Source: Paenibacillus plantarum (GTDB taxonomy: Bacteria > Bacillota > Bacilli > Paenibacillales > NBRC-103111). From it: a DNA stretch of 64,000 nucleotides. Position 1 is the first letter of the stretch. Every line of letters begins with the position of its first letter. This document shows positions 25,049 through 34,498 of the stretch, one piece after another. Both the position numbers and the translations under genes were made by a program. Under the pieces are notes generated by a model. The model did no database searches. It saw only the letters and a list, made by a program, of their open reading frames with translations, and was not told where the DNA came from. The stretch is taken from assembly GCF_013141695.1 (NCBI RefSeq), contig NZ_WHNY01000087.1:61937-125936 (forward strand), given 5' to 3'.

Positions 25049-26146
25049 ATGAATAGACTAAAATTGGGAAATCCAACGAATTTGGCGTTTACTGTTCTTT
25101 TAATTTCTAGCGTTTTATTGTGCCTCTATGTTGTATTGCCAATGTCGTTGCCGAAGTCTTTCGAGCAGACCATAACACCAGAACAAGCAATGAGAGAAGA
25201 ACAACGTGTGCCTTCTTATGAACAGTTAGCAGAATCAGTTGCTGAACAAGAACTAGAAGTAAAGCAAGAAGTAAAGCAAGAGGTCAAACCAGTCGCACAA
25301 CAGCTAGAACTCGAAACGCAACAACAACCGGGGCAGCGTCAAGTAAATGCACTAGCTTTTGATCAAGCAGATTATAGTAAACAAAAGGTTCATTATACCG
25401 ACAAAGTCATTGTACTGGCCTATCATCACATTGATGAAAAAGAAAACGGAATTACAATTTCCCCCAAAAGATTTAGAAGTCAACTGCAAAGGTTGAAGAA
25501 AGAAGATTACAATGTCATCTCCATGGAACATTTTCTTCATTTCATGAAGGGCGAGGCGAAAGTTCCCCAAAATGCGGTTGTCATCACGTTTGATGATGGC
25601 TATGAATCCTTTTATACCCAAGCGTATCCTGAATTACTTAACTTTGGTTTCCATGCTACTAAATTTATCGTTGTTGATTCTATAGATCATCCTAAGGCAC
25701 CGCGCCTAACATGGGATCAGATGAGAGAAATGAAGCAGAACGGGATGAGTTTTTACTCTCATACGTACGATCATCATGACAAAGTCAAGGCGGGTTCTGG
25801 GAATACACTTATGCCAATGCTTACAAATCCCATTTATTTGGAAAATGAAAAAAGAATTGAAACGGACGATGAATATCGAAAGAGAATTAAACAGGATCTG
25901 TTAAAGGCTGAAAACCGTATCGAGGAAGAGTTAGGACCGCAGTATCGTCTACTTGCTTTTCCTTTTGGTGCCTATAATGAAACGGTCATTGGGGTAGGAA
26001 AGGAAGTGGGCATTGAACTTTTCTTTACGACCAAAGAGGGGATTAATACCAAAGGAAGCAATGAGATTTATAGAATCCATGCAGGGACGGCATATATGTC
26101 AGAAGATGATTTGATGTGGCGAATGAAGTTATATCATAAAAAGTAA
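25049..26146 (+). CDS. Membrane-anchored polysaccharide deacetylase (IcaB/PgaB-like)
   Basis: This 365-residue protein has a signal anchor (~12-35), a Gln/Glu/Val-rich linker containing repeated EVKQ units (~70-95) and a NodB domain. The domain shows VLAYHHI (~127), TFDDGY (~182), a SHTYDHHD zinc motif (~238) and AFPFGAYNE (~306). The AYHHI and FPFGAYNE motifs resemble enzymes that de-N-acetylate poly-N-acetylglucosamine. No synthase genes are nearby, so the substrate is unproven. A weak GGGTTG site precedes the ATG. It is the third NodB-fold gene in the window. Confidence 0.83.
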   Translation: MNRLKLGNPTNLAFTVLLISSVLLCLYVVLPMSLPKSFEQTITPEQAMREEQRVPSYEQLAESVAEQELEVKQEVKQEVKPVAQQLELETQQQPGQRQVNALAFDQADYSKQKVHYTDKVIVLAYHHIDEKENGITISPKRFRSQLQRLKKEDYNVISMEHFLHFMKGEAKVPQNAVVITFDDGYESFYTQAYPELLNFGFHATKFIVVDSIDHPKAPRLTWDQMREMKQNGMSFYSHTYDHHDKVKAGSGNTLMPMLTNPIYLENEKRIETDDEYRKRIKQDLLKAENRIEEELGPQYRLLAFPFGAYNETVIGVGKEVGIELFFTTKEGINTKGSNEIYRIHAGTAYMSEDDLMWRMKLYHKK

Positions 26147-26159
26147 AACAATGGCTGGG

Positions 26160-26186
26160 AGCCGCATTGAAGCGGCTTCTTTTTTG
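26160..26186 (+). terminator. Intrinsic terminator
   Basis: AGCCGC pairs with GCGGCT around ATTGAA, followed by TCTTTTTTG. It lies just after the deacetylase stop. Confidence 0.8.
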
Positions 26187-26200
26187 TTCCCAACAGAGTC

Positions 26201-26416
26201 CTATCTTTTTTTCATCTCAAAAAACTCGCAAGCTGCCCGATCATAATAGGTCAAATCGCTGACGCGCGTTTGCACAACGACTGTCGTATCACTGAAGCGT
26301 AGAACAACCGCATTGGAATCGACAATATGGTCATCTTTAAAAATCCGAACAACACCCTGTCGGTCAATGACCTCCTGAAAATCTGAATCCGTATGTAAAC
26401 GTTGATTCCTTGCCAT
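26201..26416 (-). CDS. Small conserved-looking hypothetical protein
   Basis: This 71-residue protein is not recognised. It starts MARNQRLHTDSDF, has alternating hydrophobic residues suggesting a small beta-rich fold (VVRIFKDDHIV, AVVLRFSDTTVVVQTR) and ends FEMKKR. AAGGGGAT lies 9 nt upstream of the ATG. It is convergent with the deacetylase and divergent from the permease. The regular strand pattern and ribosome binding site make it more likely real than chance. Confidence 0.55.
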   Translation of the reverse strand: MARNQRLHTDSDFQEVIDRQGVVRIFKDDHIVDSNAVVLRFSDTTVVVQTRVSDLTYYDRAACEFFEMKKR

Positions 26417-26566
26417 GAATGTATGATCCCCTTACCTCATTAAAATAGTTCTTTCCATTGTACCACAAGGTGGCAAAATGCCCGAATTTAGACGAACGCC
26501 TACGCCTAGCCGAGCATAGAATGTAGCACCAATTACTGCTTGGGCTGAGAGGGTGTGTGGTGCAAG

Positions 26567-27979
26567 ATGGATATTCAACTTTTACCGATTCATTGGGTCT
26601 ATTTAGTGTTCATTGGTTTCATTCTTACGCTTCTTGTTAAACGCAGAGACACGACGATGATTTGTGTGGTGGGGATTTTTACACTAGGGTTGTTGGCAAC
26701 GGAAACGTTGAGCGGCTCTGTATCGGGTGTGTTTAACAGCTTTATTTATGCGACCAAAGAGTTAATGGGGACGATTATGATTATCTCCATTATCGTGGCG
26801 ATGAGCCGCGTCTTAATTCGCACGGGTATTAATGAAACGATGGTGGCGCCGCTGACCAAATTTCTGAGAACGCCAGCGTTAGCCTTCTGGGGTATCGGCA
26901 TCATTATGATGGTGACATCCTGGTTTTTTTGGCCTTCACCTGGGGTTGCGCTGATTGGTGCTGTGCTGTTACCCGTCGCTGTTCGCGTTGGCTTGCCGGC
27001 ACTTGGTGCCGCGATGGCAATGAACCTCTTCGGACATGGGATTGCGCTTTCGGGGGATTACATTATTCAAGGGGCGCCCAAATTGACTGCGGATGCAGCC
27101 GGTTTGCCAGTTGCTTCCGTTATGGAAGCGAGCATTCCACTGGTCATCGTGATGGGACTTGTTACGACGATTACGGCTTTCTGGCTGATGCGGCGCGATA
27201 TGAAGAATGGCAAATGGCGCAGCGGGCTCGTCGATAGCCGTTTAGAGGAAAGCGGCGGACTTGTTCCTGTTGACGAAGAAAGCAAATTACTGATCGGAGA
27301 GCGCTTAAAGCGGACGCTAGCTATCGCGATTCCTGTGCTGTTCGCTCTAGATGTTATTGCTATGTTTGTCTTGAATTTGCAAGGCGGTGATGCAACCGCT
27401 CTCGTGGGTGGTACAGCGGTGTTTATCTTAATCGGAGTCACCTTAATTGCTCACCGCAATGCGGGCGTGGAGAAAATTACTTCCTATTTAATAGAAGGCT
27501 TTGTGTTCGGCTTCAAAGTCTTCGGACCCGTCATTCCGATTGCAGCCTTCTTCTATTTAGGTGACTCCGCGTTTACGGATCTTTTCGGCAAAATACTGCC
27601 AGAAGGTTCACACGGTATCGTGAACGACTTAGGCGTGGCACTCGCAGGCGTCGTGCCGCTCAATGGCGCCATTGGTGCCGTGACGTTAACCGTCGTCGGC
27701 GCCATTACCGGCCTCGATGGCTCCGGCTTCTCGGGTATTTCCTTGGCGGGCTCCATCGCGCAGCTGTTCGCGACCGCCATTGGCTCTGGCGCAGCTGTGC
27801 TGACCGCGCTCGGGCAAGTGGCCGCCATCTGGGTCGGCGGCGGCACCTTGATCCCGTGGGCGCTCATTCCTGCCGCGGCGATCTGCGGTGTGAGTCCGTT
27901 CGAGCTCGCGCGGCGGAATCTGAAGCCTGTGCTCATCGGCTTAGCGGTGACAACGATCGTGGCGATGTTTTTGGTTTAA
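26567..27979 (+). CDS. Multi-pass membrane permease of unknown substrate
   Basis: This 470-residue protein has at least ten hydrophobic helices and two related halves. It shows a Trp/Phe-rich helix pair (TSWFFWPSPGVALIGAVLLPVAV, ~118-140) and Gly/Ala-rich re-entrant segments (GSGAAVLTALGQVAAIWVGGGTLIP). This fits the ion transporter superfamily (DctM/CitM/ArsB-like permeases). An acidic cytoplasmic loop (~225-245) separates the halves. I cannot name a substrate. ATG at 26567 is preferred to GTG at 26555 because GAGAGGG is then better spaced. Confidence 0.7.
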   Translation: MDIQLLPIHWVYLVFIGFILTLLVKRRDTTMICVVGIFTLGLLATETLSGSVSGVFNSFIYATKELMGTIMIISIIVAMSRVLIRTGINETMVAPLTKFLRTPALAFWGIGIIMMVTSWFFWPSPGVALIGAVLLPVAVRVGLPALGAAMAMNLFGHGIALSGDYIIQGAPKLTADAAGLPVASVMEASIPLVIVMGLVTTITAFWLMRRDMKNGKWRSGLVDSRLEESGGLVPVDEESKLLIGERLKRTLAIAIPVLFALDVIAMFVLNLQGGDATALVGGTAVFILIGVTLIAHRNAGVEKITSYLIEGFVFGFKVFGPVIPIAAFFYLGDSAFTDLFGKILPEGSHGIVNDLGVALAGVVPLNGAIGAVTLTVVGAITGLDGSGFSGISLAGSIAQLFATAIGSGAAVLTALGQVAAIWVGGGTLIPWALIPAAAICGVSPFELARRNLKPVLIGLAVTTIVAMFLV

Positions 27980-28092
27980 GTAGCGTGCGGGGAAGGAAGC
28001 GCGCGACAGGGAAGGGGTCCCTAAGCCATGTATGTGGCGGCGGGGCCTCTTTGTGTCATTTTTACCATCTAACCTCTAATCGCATCCCTGTA

Positions 28093-28464
28093 CTATTTCC
28101 GCCAAAAAGTTGAACAATCTGCCTTGTCTGCCACATTAAACGCGATCATTTTCTCAAGTAGTGAATAATCAACCGGACTATTCCACTTGATACGCACCAA
28201 TTCCTTCGTGTGATCGTAGCCAGCTTGTACAATGTCATCCGCGAACCGAATAATTCCCGCCTTTTCAGGGGCAATAGCCAAGTGAGGTTTGGCTACGCTA
28301 AACCCAATAATAAATGTGCCGTGGTCGGTGAACATAGGTTGATTCCACGCGATTTTTGGCTCCAAATTCGGAAACTTCTCGGCTACCCAAGTCAAAACTT
28401 CTTCCGTTCGATCCCGATGTTGCGGATTATCGATACGCCCTAAAAACTCTGCGAAAACTTCCAT
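28093..28464 (-). CDS. DUF1801 / YdhG-like protein (iron-chaperone-like fold)
   Basis: This 123-residue protein of the DUF1801 family shows the features FAEFLGRIDNPQHR, PKIAWNQPMFTDHGTFIIGFSVAKPHLAI and a C-terminal IKWNSPVDYSLLEKMI region. Relatives are annotated as putative iron chaperones, though the role is unproven in most. Start ATG at 28464 is preferred to 28491 because AGGAGG lies 6 nt before it. It is monocistronic and convergent with the permease gene. Confidence 0.75.
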   Translation of the reverse strand: MEVFAEFLGRIDNPQHRDRTEEVLTWVAEKFPNLEPKIAWNQPMFTDHGTFIIGFSVAKPHLAIAPEKAGIIRFADDIVQAGYDHTKELVRIKWNSPVDYSLLEKMIAFNVADKADCSTFWRK

Positions 28465-28629
28465 GGTATTCCTCCTGAAATTGACATGCATAATCCTATT
28501 AGTAAGCCCAAAGTTACATAAATAATTATAGATTTAATTAGGATACCACAAAACAGTATTACAAGCCCCAATTCACGGTAGTTGAAAAGGATAAATTAAC
28601 CAGTTGTAACCATTTTTGTCTTAAACATA

Positions 28630-28655
28630 TGAAACCACATGGGCCTCAAATCGTA
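28630..28655 (+). promoter_or_regulatory. Sigma-W-type promoter of the SpoOM-family gene
   Basis: TGAAAC, exactly 16 nt, then CGTA is a textbook ECF sigma-W promoter of Bacillus. It lies 37 nt before the SpoOM start. In Bacillus subtilis spo0M is reported under sigma-H and sigma-W control, so the motif fits the gene. Confidence 0.72.
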
Positions 28656-28691
28656 TCATGAGTATATGAATGACAAGGAGGAAATTTACAG

Positions 28692-29471
28692 ATGTCCATA
28701 TACAAGCGCATGCTCGCGAGCGTCGGGATCGGCGCGGCCCAAGTAGATCTCATGCTCCATCAAGATACGGTGAATGCCGGGGAAATGATCAGTGGCGTCG
28801 TTAGGATTCAAGGGGGGCGCGTTGATCAGCAAATTACTGATGTGTACGCCTTCGTTATGACGCGTTACCTGAAAGAGCAGAACGATACGAAGACGCAAAT
28901 AGAAGCTCCTGTGGCTAAGTTCCAGCTTACTGGGGGATTTACCGCGCAGGCAGAGCAGGTCTATGAGTTACCTGTCTCGTTCCAGCTCCCTAACAATACG
29001 CCAGCAACTTTGGGAAGAACCCCTGTGTGGATACAAACAGGACTTGATATTAAAGAAGCGATTGATCCGAAGGATCAAGATCAGCTTCAAGTAAGACCAC
29101 ATCCACATTCCGAGGTTGTTCTCGAGGCTGTCAATGAACTCGGGTTTCGACTCCGTGAGGTGACATGCGAATATGCGCCATCTATTGGTAGAGAGAATGG
29201 AGTACCTTTCGTTCAAGAATTCGAATTCGTCCCTACCATGCAATTCCGAGGCCAACTGGATGAATTGGAAATCATCTTCTTCCCGGACGAGGACGGCGTC
29301 GACTTGCTGTTGCAGATCGATCGCAAAGCGCGCGGGTTAGCCGGGCTATTTGCCGAAGCCACGGGTACGGATGAAAGGTTTGTAAGGGTGCGATTTGACC
29401 GCAATCGCCTAGATTCCGGAACTAGCTACGTTGCAGATGAATTAGCCGAGTTGATCCGCAGGTACTTATAA
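28692..29471 (+). CDS. spo0M: SpoOM-family sporulation-control protein
   Basis: This 259-residue protein matches SpoOM along its length. The N-terminal arrestin-like beta domain begins MLASVGIGAAQVDLML and includes VNAGEMISGVVRIQGG (~32-47). A C-terminal part carries FEFVPTMQFRGQLDELEIIFFP (~178-199). In Bacillus, Spo0M affects sporulation and cell division at an early stage through unclear partners. AAGGAGG precedes the ATG. An in-frame match to a sigma-W promoter lies upstream and a hairpin follows, so it is a single-gene unit. Confidence 0.88.
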   Translation: MSIYKRMLASVGIGAAQVDLMLHQDTVNAGEMISGVVRIQGGRVDQQITDVYAFVMTRYLKEQNDTKTQIEAPVAKFQLTGGFTAQAEQVYELPVSFQLPNNTPATLGRTPVWIQTGLDIKEAIDPKDQDQLQVRPHPHSEVVLEAVNELGFRLREVTCEYAPSIGRENGVPFVQEFEFVPTMQFRGQLDELEIIFFPDEDGVDLLLQIDRKARGLAGLFAEATGTDERFVRVRFDRNRLDSGTSYVADELAELIRRYL

Positions 29472-29505
29472 GATTTCATAGTCATCCAATAGTCTACATG
29501 ATAAG

Positions 29506-29537
29506 AAGCCTTCCCGTTGTGGAGAGGCTTTTTATAT
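29506..29537 (+). terminator. Intrinsic terminator after spo0M
   Basis: AAGCCTTCC pairs with GGAGAGGCTT with a small bulge, followed by TTTTATATTTTT. Confidence 0.78.
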
Positions 29538-29641
29538 TTTTGTCAATTCAGATCTTAACTGAACCGTATTCCATTGTTATAATATGACTGGGGCAATAAT
29601 AGAAGGATTCTTTTTAAATACTGATACAGGAGGCGGCCACT

Positions 29642-30238
29642 TTGACAAAAAATAAATTTCAGTTGAAAAGAGAAGCTACCTATCAGTTGCTCGTTGAGGC
29701 GGGGATGATGTGTTTTTCGGAAAAAGGATATGCGGCAACAACACTCGGAGATATCGTCGCGCGAACGGGACATACGAAGGGGGCGTTTTATGGTCATTTT
29801 ACAAGCAAAGAAATGTTATTCATGCATGTGCTTGATTATCAAATTCAATTAACGAATGGATGGGCTGATATTCCCAAACAATTTAATCCTATGGATACTT
29901 CTCTTGAGGAAGTTCTTTCAATTACGCTTACACGCCTTGGGCAAATGTTAAAAGGTTTCGATAAGTGGATCGTCGTGTTGATCGATTTCTACCAGCAAAC
30001 CAAACACGATCCGGAGACTCATAGCATGCTCAAGCAGAAATATCGCGAGTGGATTGCGGGGATCGAAGCATTAGTAAACACCTTGCAGGTACAGGGGTGG
30101 ATCGCGCCTGATAAGGACATCCGTCTGATCGCCATGCAAGTGATTGCATTTAACGAGGGTTATGCCGTATTCTCGCTTCTATTTGGCGGCACAGACCTGC
30201 GCGCGCATATTCAAGGTTTGGTTAAGTTGATGTCTTGA
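29642..30238 (+). CDS. TetR-family transcriptional regulator
   Basis: This 198-residue repressor has an N-terminal TetR HTH (GMMCFSEKGYAATTLGDIVARTGHTKGAFYGHF, ~18-50) with a strong YxHF-type end. A variable helical ligand domain follows. It starts with TTG, supported by AGGAGG about 9 nt before. Neither neighbour is an obvious transporter target: SpoOM lies left and the SLH protein right. It may regulate itself or the SLH gene downstream. Confidence 0.85.
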   Translation: MTKNKFQLKREATYQLLVEAGMMCFSEKGYAATTLGDIVARTGHTKGAFYGHFTSKEMLFMHVLDYQIQLTNGWADIPKQFNPMDTSLEEVLSITLTRLGQMLKGFDKWIVVLIDFYQQTKHDPETHSMLKQKYREWIAGIEALVNTLQVQGWIAPDKDIRLIAMQVIAFNEGYAVFSLLFGGTDLRAHIQGLVKLMS

Positions 30239-30286
30239 GCTTCCCTACAAAATAAGCGTATCCGTCTCCGAATCCCAAAAATTTCC

Positions 30287-30316
30287 TTGACGGATTCTCC
30301 GCGCGCCAAATAATAT
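30287..30316 (+). promoter_or_regulatory. Probable sigma-A promoter of the SLH protein gene
   Basis: TTGACG (30287-30292), 18 nt and TAATAT (30311-30316) give a good housekeeping promoter about 125 nt upstream of the ATG. The leader between is AT-rich with no ORF. Confidence 0.5.
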
Positions 30317-30441
30317 ATACTATACAGAATATATTTAATTCATTATAGTGAACGTTTTCGGTAGTCAGTCCTACAATCTCTGCACCTTCCGAACATTTGC
30401 GAACGACATTCCAATTGAACATTAGTAAAGGGGAGTTATTC

Positions 30442-33400
30442 ATGAACATCATTCGGAGTTCTTCCGGCAGGCGGCAAATTGTACGGACCTTTCTAGCAAC
30501 AGTGTTATTTACAACTATGATATTAACGGCAATATCCATATACAGTCAGACTGTATTTGCTGCGTCCGATTGGAGGATGGGTGCAGGCGGATCCGACGAT
30601 CCAGCGGCACTCGGTTTTGATCCGTTCGGGCTGGATGTCGATCCCGTTAATGGCTACTTTTTTGTAACTGATGAAAGTAATTTCGCAGTAAAAATATTCA
30701 ATTCGAACGGAACAGCGGCAGGGACGTTAACTGCCTCCACTGGGAGCTTCATGGAGCCTCTAGCAATTAAGTTGGATGGCGCAGGTCATATCTATGTAAC
30801 GGATAAGAGGTACCTTTACCGATTTGATGTTACCTTTTCGAGCGGTGTTTACACGTTCAACAATATGATCAAATGGGACGGCAATAGTGTTAATCCTTCG
30901 GTAGGCAGACTAGATTATGCTCAGGGAATCGCTGTGTTTGGCAACGATCTGTACATCGCGGATACGAATAATAATCGCGTGCTCAAATTCGATGCGCACG
31001 ACTTCAGTTCAACGAGTAGTCCAGCGATATGGTCGGGCGATCTGGACTCCGATCCGCTCGTAAACGCGACAATCGATAATCCTTTCGGTATCGCTGCAGA
31101 CAGTTCCGGCGTCTATATCGGCAACAATAGGAACAATAGCGCTGGAAAAGTCATCAAATTGAAGGCCGATGGGAGCACATTGATTCGAGCGATCATTGCG
31201 CCTAAAGGCTTCAGCTTGCATACTGACGGCTATTTGTATGTAGCGGTCAATCGAAGTGATGGCAGCCTTGTTACCCGGTTCGATTCAAGTTTGAACGAAA
31301 ACTCGGTATATTTTTCAGGCAACTCGAACGTAATTGCCCCTGCTAATGTCGGATTTGATCATACGGGAGCGCTGTATCTAAGCACTTATGCCCAAATAGC
31401 GGGATACGAAAGTTACAATACCATATGGAAGAAGTCGCTAGGGTCGCCTGACAACAGGCTGTCCGGGCTAACAGCAAGCGGGGTTACACTTAGCCCCTCG
31501 CCATTCTCGTCGAACACCCAAGACTACACAGCCAGCGTGGCTAGCAGCGTGACCTCAACGATGATTACACCAGTATTAAGCGACAACACTGCCAGCGTTA
31601 CCGTCAAAGGAACGAGCGTAACCAGTGGCAGCGCCTCTTCTTCCATTACATTAAATAAAGGCGATAATACGATTCCCGTTGTTGTGACGGCAATTAATGG
31701 CGCATCGCGTACTTATATGATCGAAATAAACCGAGCGCCCTCCGTAGATGCGACGTTAAGCGGGCTTACGCTTAGCCAAGGAGCACTTAATCCGACCTTC
31801 GCTGCAGGCACGTTTGCCTATGAGACTACCTTAGCTAATAGCGTCACATCGATAGATGTCACGCCAACTGTCAGTGACAGTCGGGCCACGCTGGAAGTGA
31901 ATCATTCGGCTGCAACGAGCGGTAGCGCGTCCACCGTTTCTTCGCTTGCTGTGGGGCCAAACGCGATTAAAGTAGGCGTCACAGCTGAGGACGGTATTAC
32001 AACGAATGAATACACGATTCTCGTCATGCGGGAACCTTCAGCTGTTGCTACGCTAAGCGCGTTAACAATTAGCCCAGAAACATTTCACGAAACGTTCTCT
32101 GCTGGAAGGACCTCTTACACGGCAAGTGTGGCGAACAACGTTTATGAGATCAACGTGATTCCGACCGTCACGGATAGTACATCATCGCTAAAAGTTAATG
32201 ACGTGGTGTCGATTAGCGGTGCCGTGTATGGTCCGATCCCACTTGCTATCGGTGCGAACACAATTGAAATACTAGTCACAGCACAAAACGGCACCACGGC
32301 TACCTCGTATAGCATCGTCGTCACGCGGTCTCCATCATCCGCAGCTACGCTAAGCGCGTTGACAATAAGTCGGGGAACCTTCGATGAAACGTTCACTTCC
32401 GGCAGGACCGCCTATACGGCTAGTGTGGCGAACGATGTCACTGATCTTAGCGTGATGCCAACGGTCACAGACAGTATGTCGTCGTTAAAGGTTAATCATA
32501 TAGCGTCGGTCAGTGGCGGTGTCTATGGTCCGATCCCGCTTGCTGTCGGCGCGAACACCATTGAAATACTAGTCACAGCACAGGACGGCACGACGACTAC
32601 CTCGTACAGCATCATCGTTACGCGCGCTCCATCATCCGAAGCTACGCTAAGCGCTTTGACAATAAGCTTGGGAGCATGGCATGAAACGTTTGCTGCCGAA
32701 ACGCTTACCTATACGGCAAATGTAGAGTTGAATGTCTCTTCTATCAGCGTGACGCCTGTCTCCACCGAGAGCCATGCGACGCTCCTAATCAATGGCATCC
32801 CAGCGGCAAATGGTAGTGCTTTTGGTCCGATTGCACTAAACCCTGGTTCAAACACTGTAAGCATTGTGGTCACAGCACAAGATGGCGTAACGCAGAAGTC
32901 ATATCGTTTGGACATTATCCGAAATGTTAGTAACGAATCGACCGAGCCAGTATTTAATGCGGCAGATTTAGATTCGCTGAGCTTGCTAGCTGATGAGGAA
33001 ATACTTGTCCTAAGCCCAGCATTCAAAAGCGACATACGCTCATATACGGCAAAAACAGCCGCGAAGAAGATACATTTTACAGCAAAAACAATCTACATGG
33101 ATGCCAAGGTTAGCCTGCTAGGTAAGAACCTCCAAGAGGAGGGGGAAATTGACTTGCATCCTGGAGACAACACCATTGCGCTGCAGGTAACACATGTAAG
33201 TGGACTGTCTCAGACTTATACCATACGCATTTACCGTACTACTACCGAAACACTGCCTGTACAGCCTGTTGGTCTAAGTGATATTGCCGGAAATTGGGCG
33301 GAAGCAGAAATACGCAAAGCAGTAGCTCAAGGTTGGGTTGCTGGCTATCCAGACGGCTCGTTCCATCCCGAACGCGAAGTGACAAGAGCGGAGTTTGTGC

Positions 33401-33813
33401 AACTGTTGGCCAAGTCCCTTGGCTGGAAGCAATCGGAAGCAGGGAGCTTGAGCTTGACCGATTATGCCGACGCAGATGACATCGGTTTGTGGGCACGGCC
33501 GGCAATTTCAATGGCTCTTCAGCTGGGCATTATTAACGGCTATGAGGATGGCAGCTTCCGCCCTAATAGTCAGCTGACGCGTGCGGAAATGACGATGCTG
33601 ATCGTCAGATCGTTGGGGTTGACTGTAGAATTGAATCAATCGACTTCATTTGCTGACAATTCGAGCATTCCTTCTTGGGCGTTGGCCTGTATTGTGGAAG
33701 CGGCAAAACAGGGTCTCGTCAATGGGTTGGACAATAATCTGTTCGGGCCGAACAGTACGGCAACACGAGCCCAAGCCGTCGTCATAGTAACAAGATTGAT
33801 GGCGCGAGAGTAG
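30442..33813 (+). CDS. SLH cell-surface protein with NHL-like propeller and cadherin-like repeats
   Basis: This 1123-residue exported protein starts at ATG 30442 after AAAGGGGAG. The signal peptide (~residues 18-38) ends near VFAA. Residues ~45-330 carry NHL-like beta-propeller blades (GLDVDPVNGYFFVTDESN, GIAVFGNDLYIADTNNNR, GIAADSSGVYIGNN). Six ~95-residue cadherin-like beta-sandwich repeats follow (~336-930), each with ATLSxLTIS at the start and a Y(T/S)IxVxR end. Three SLH domains close it (~943-1123, with WAEAEIRKAV, WARPAISMAL, WALACIVEAA), binding pyruvylated secondary cell-wall polymer. It is probably a surface-displayed ligand-binding or structural protein. Confidence 0.9.
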   Translation: MNIIRSSSGRRQIVRTFLATVLFTTMILTAISIYSQTVFAASDWRMGAGGSDDPAALGFDPFGLDVDPVNGYFFVTDESNFAVKIFNSNGTAAGTLTASTGSFMEPLAIKLDGAGHIYVTDKRYLYRFDVTFSSGVYTFNNMIKWDGNSVNPSVGRLDYAQGIAVFGNDLYIADTNNNRVLKFDAHDFSSTSSPAIWSGDLDSDPLVNATIDNPFGIAADSSGVYIGNNRNNSAGKVIKLKADGSTLIRAIIAPKGFSLHTDGYLYVAVNRSDGSLVTRFDSSLNENSVYFSGNSNVIAPANVGFDHTGALYLSTYAQIAGYESYNTIWKKSLGSPDNRLSGLTASGVTLSPSPFSSNTQDYTASVASSVTSTMITPVLSDNTASVTVKGTSVTSGSASSSITLNKGDNTIPVVVTAINGASRTYMIEINRAPSVDATLSGLTLSQGALNPTFAAGTFAYETTLANSVTSIDVTPTVSDSRATLEVNHSAATSGSASTVSSLAVGPNAIKVGVTAEDGITTNEYTILVMREPSAVATLSALTISPETFHETFSAGRTSYTASVANNVYEINVIPTVTDSTSSLKVNDVVSISGAVYGPIPLAIGANTIEILVTAQNGTTATSYSIVVTRSPSSAATLSALTISRGTFDETFTSGRTAYTASVANDVTDLSVMPTVTDSMSSLKVNHIASVSGGVYGPIPLAVGANTIEILVTAQDGTTTTSYSIIVTRAPSSEATLSALTISLGAWHETFAAETLTYTANVELNVSSISVTPVSTESHATLLINGIPAANGSAFGPIALNPGSNTVSIVVTAQDGVTQKSYRLDIIRNVSNESTEPVFNAADLDSLSLLADEEILVLSPAFKSDIRSYTAKTAAKKIHFTAKTIYMDAKVSLLGKNLQEEGEIDLHPGDNTIALQVTHVSGLSQTYTIRIYRTTTETLPVQPVGLSDIAGNWAEAEIRKAVAQGWVAGYPDGSFHPEREVTRAEFVQLLAKSLGWKQSEAGSLSLTDYADADDIGLWARPAISMALQLGIINGYEDGSFRPNSQLTRAEMTMLIVRSLGLTVELNQSTSFADNSSIPSWALACIVEAAKQGLVNGLDNNLFGPNSTATRAQAVVIVTRLMARE
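32041..32640 (+). repeat. Internal ~300-bp coding repeats of the SLH protein
   Basis: Two neighbouring cadherin-like repeats (from about 32041 and 32341) are highly similar at DNA level, sharing gctacgctaagcgcgttaacaat-type starts and ggtccgatccc-type centres. This indicates recent duplication and possible copy-number change by recombination. Confidence 0.7.
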
Positions 33814-33916
33814 GAGCGGTTGTTGTGTTGCAATATAGGGTTGCCTATTGTCCATCTTTCGCAGTATCCTTGCATATAGATGATTAGACGATGAAAGACC
33901 AAGGGAGCTGAGACAG

Positions 33917-34498
33917 ATGGAAGTCAAATTTTGCAGTAGCTGCGGAGCTGCCATGGAAACGCGTGATGTGGATGGAACGGAGAGACGGGCCTGCACAGCG
34001 CCAGAATGTAGTTTTGTTCATTGGGGCAACTACAGCATCGGTGTCGGAGCACTTGTGATGAAGGATGAGAAAATATTGCTTGTGCGCAGAGCGCAAGAGC
34101 CAGGGAAAGGCCGCTGGACGAACCCTGGTGGCTATATTGAACAGCATGAATTGATTCAAGATACGATTGTGCGAGAAGTTATGGAAGAATCCGGCGTCGA
34201 GGCGTCGGTCTCACGACTGGTTGCTGTGCGCGATCTGCCGAGAAGCATACATAATGTGTACATTGCCTTCGAAATGTCCTACATTAGCGGAACCCCTCAG
34301 CCGGATGGCGTTGAGGTAGATGCGGCAGGCTTTTATAGCCTCGAAGAAATGGCTTCTATGCCAGTGGCAGATTTCACGAAGTGGCTCATTGATGTCGCCT
34401 TGCACTCCAAAGGGGACGGTCTTATTGAGGATAAAGAACCTGCCATTCCGATGGCTGGATATGGATTGTACCGTGTGCCCAAGGTTAACAACGTATGA
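33917..34498 (+). CDS. Nudix hydrolase with N-terminal zinc ribbon
   Basis: This 193-residue protein has an N-terminal zinc ribbon (CSSCGAAM, then CTAPEC) and a Nudix domain. The Nudix box reads GGYIEQHELIQDTIVREVMEESGV in two parts, from GGYIEQHELIQDT (~74) to REVMEESGV, matching GX5EX7REUXEEXGU. Such enzymes cleave nucleoside diphosphate derivatives; the zinc ribbon is found in NADH pyrophosphatase-like members. GGGAGCTGAG precedes the ATG. Its stop overlaps the next gene by 4 nt, so the two are coupled. Confidence 0.86.
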   Translation: MEVKFCSSCGAAMETRDVDGTERRACTAPECSFVHWGNYSIGVGALVMKDEKILLVRRAQEPGKGRWTNPGGYIEQHELIQDTIVREVMEESGVEASVSRLVAVRDLPRSIHNVYIAFEMSYISGTPQPDGVEVDAAGFYSLEEMASMPVADFTKWLIDVALHSKGDGLIEDKEPAIPMAGYGLYRVPKVNNV

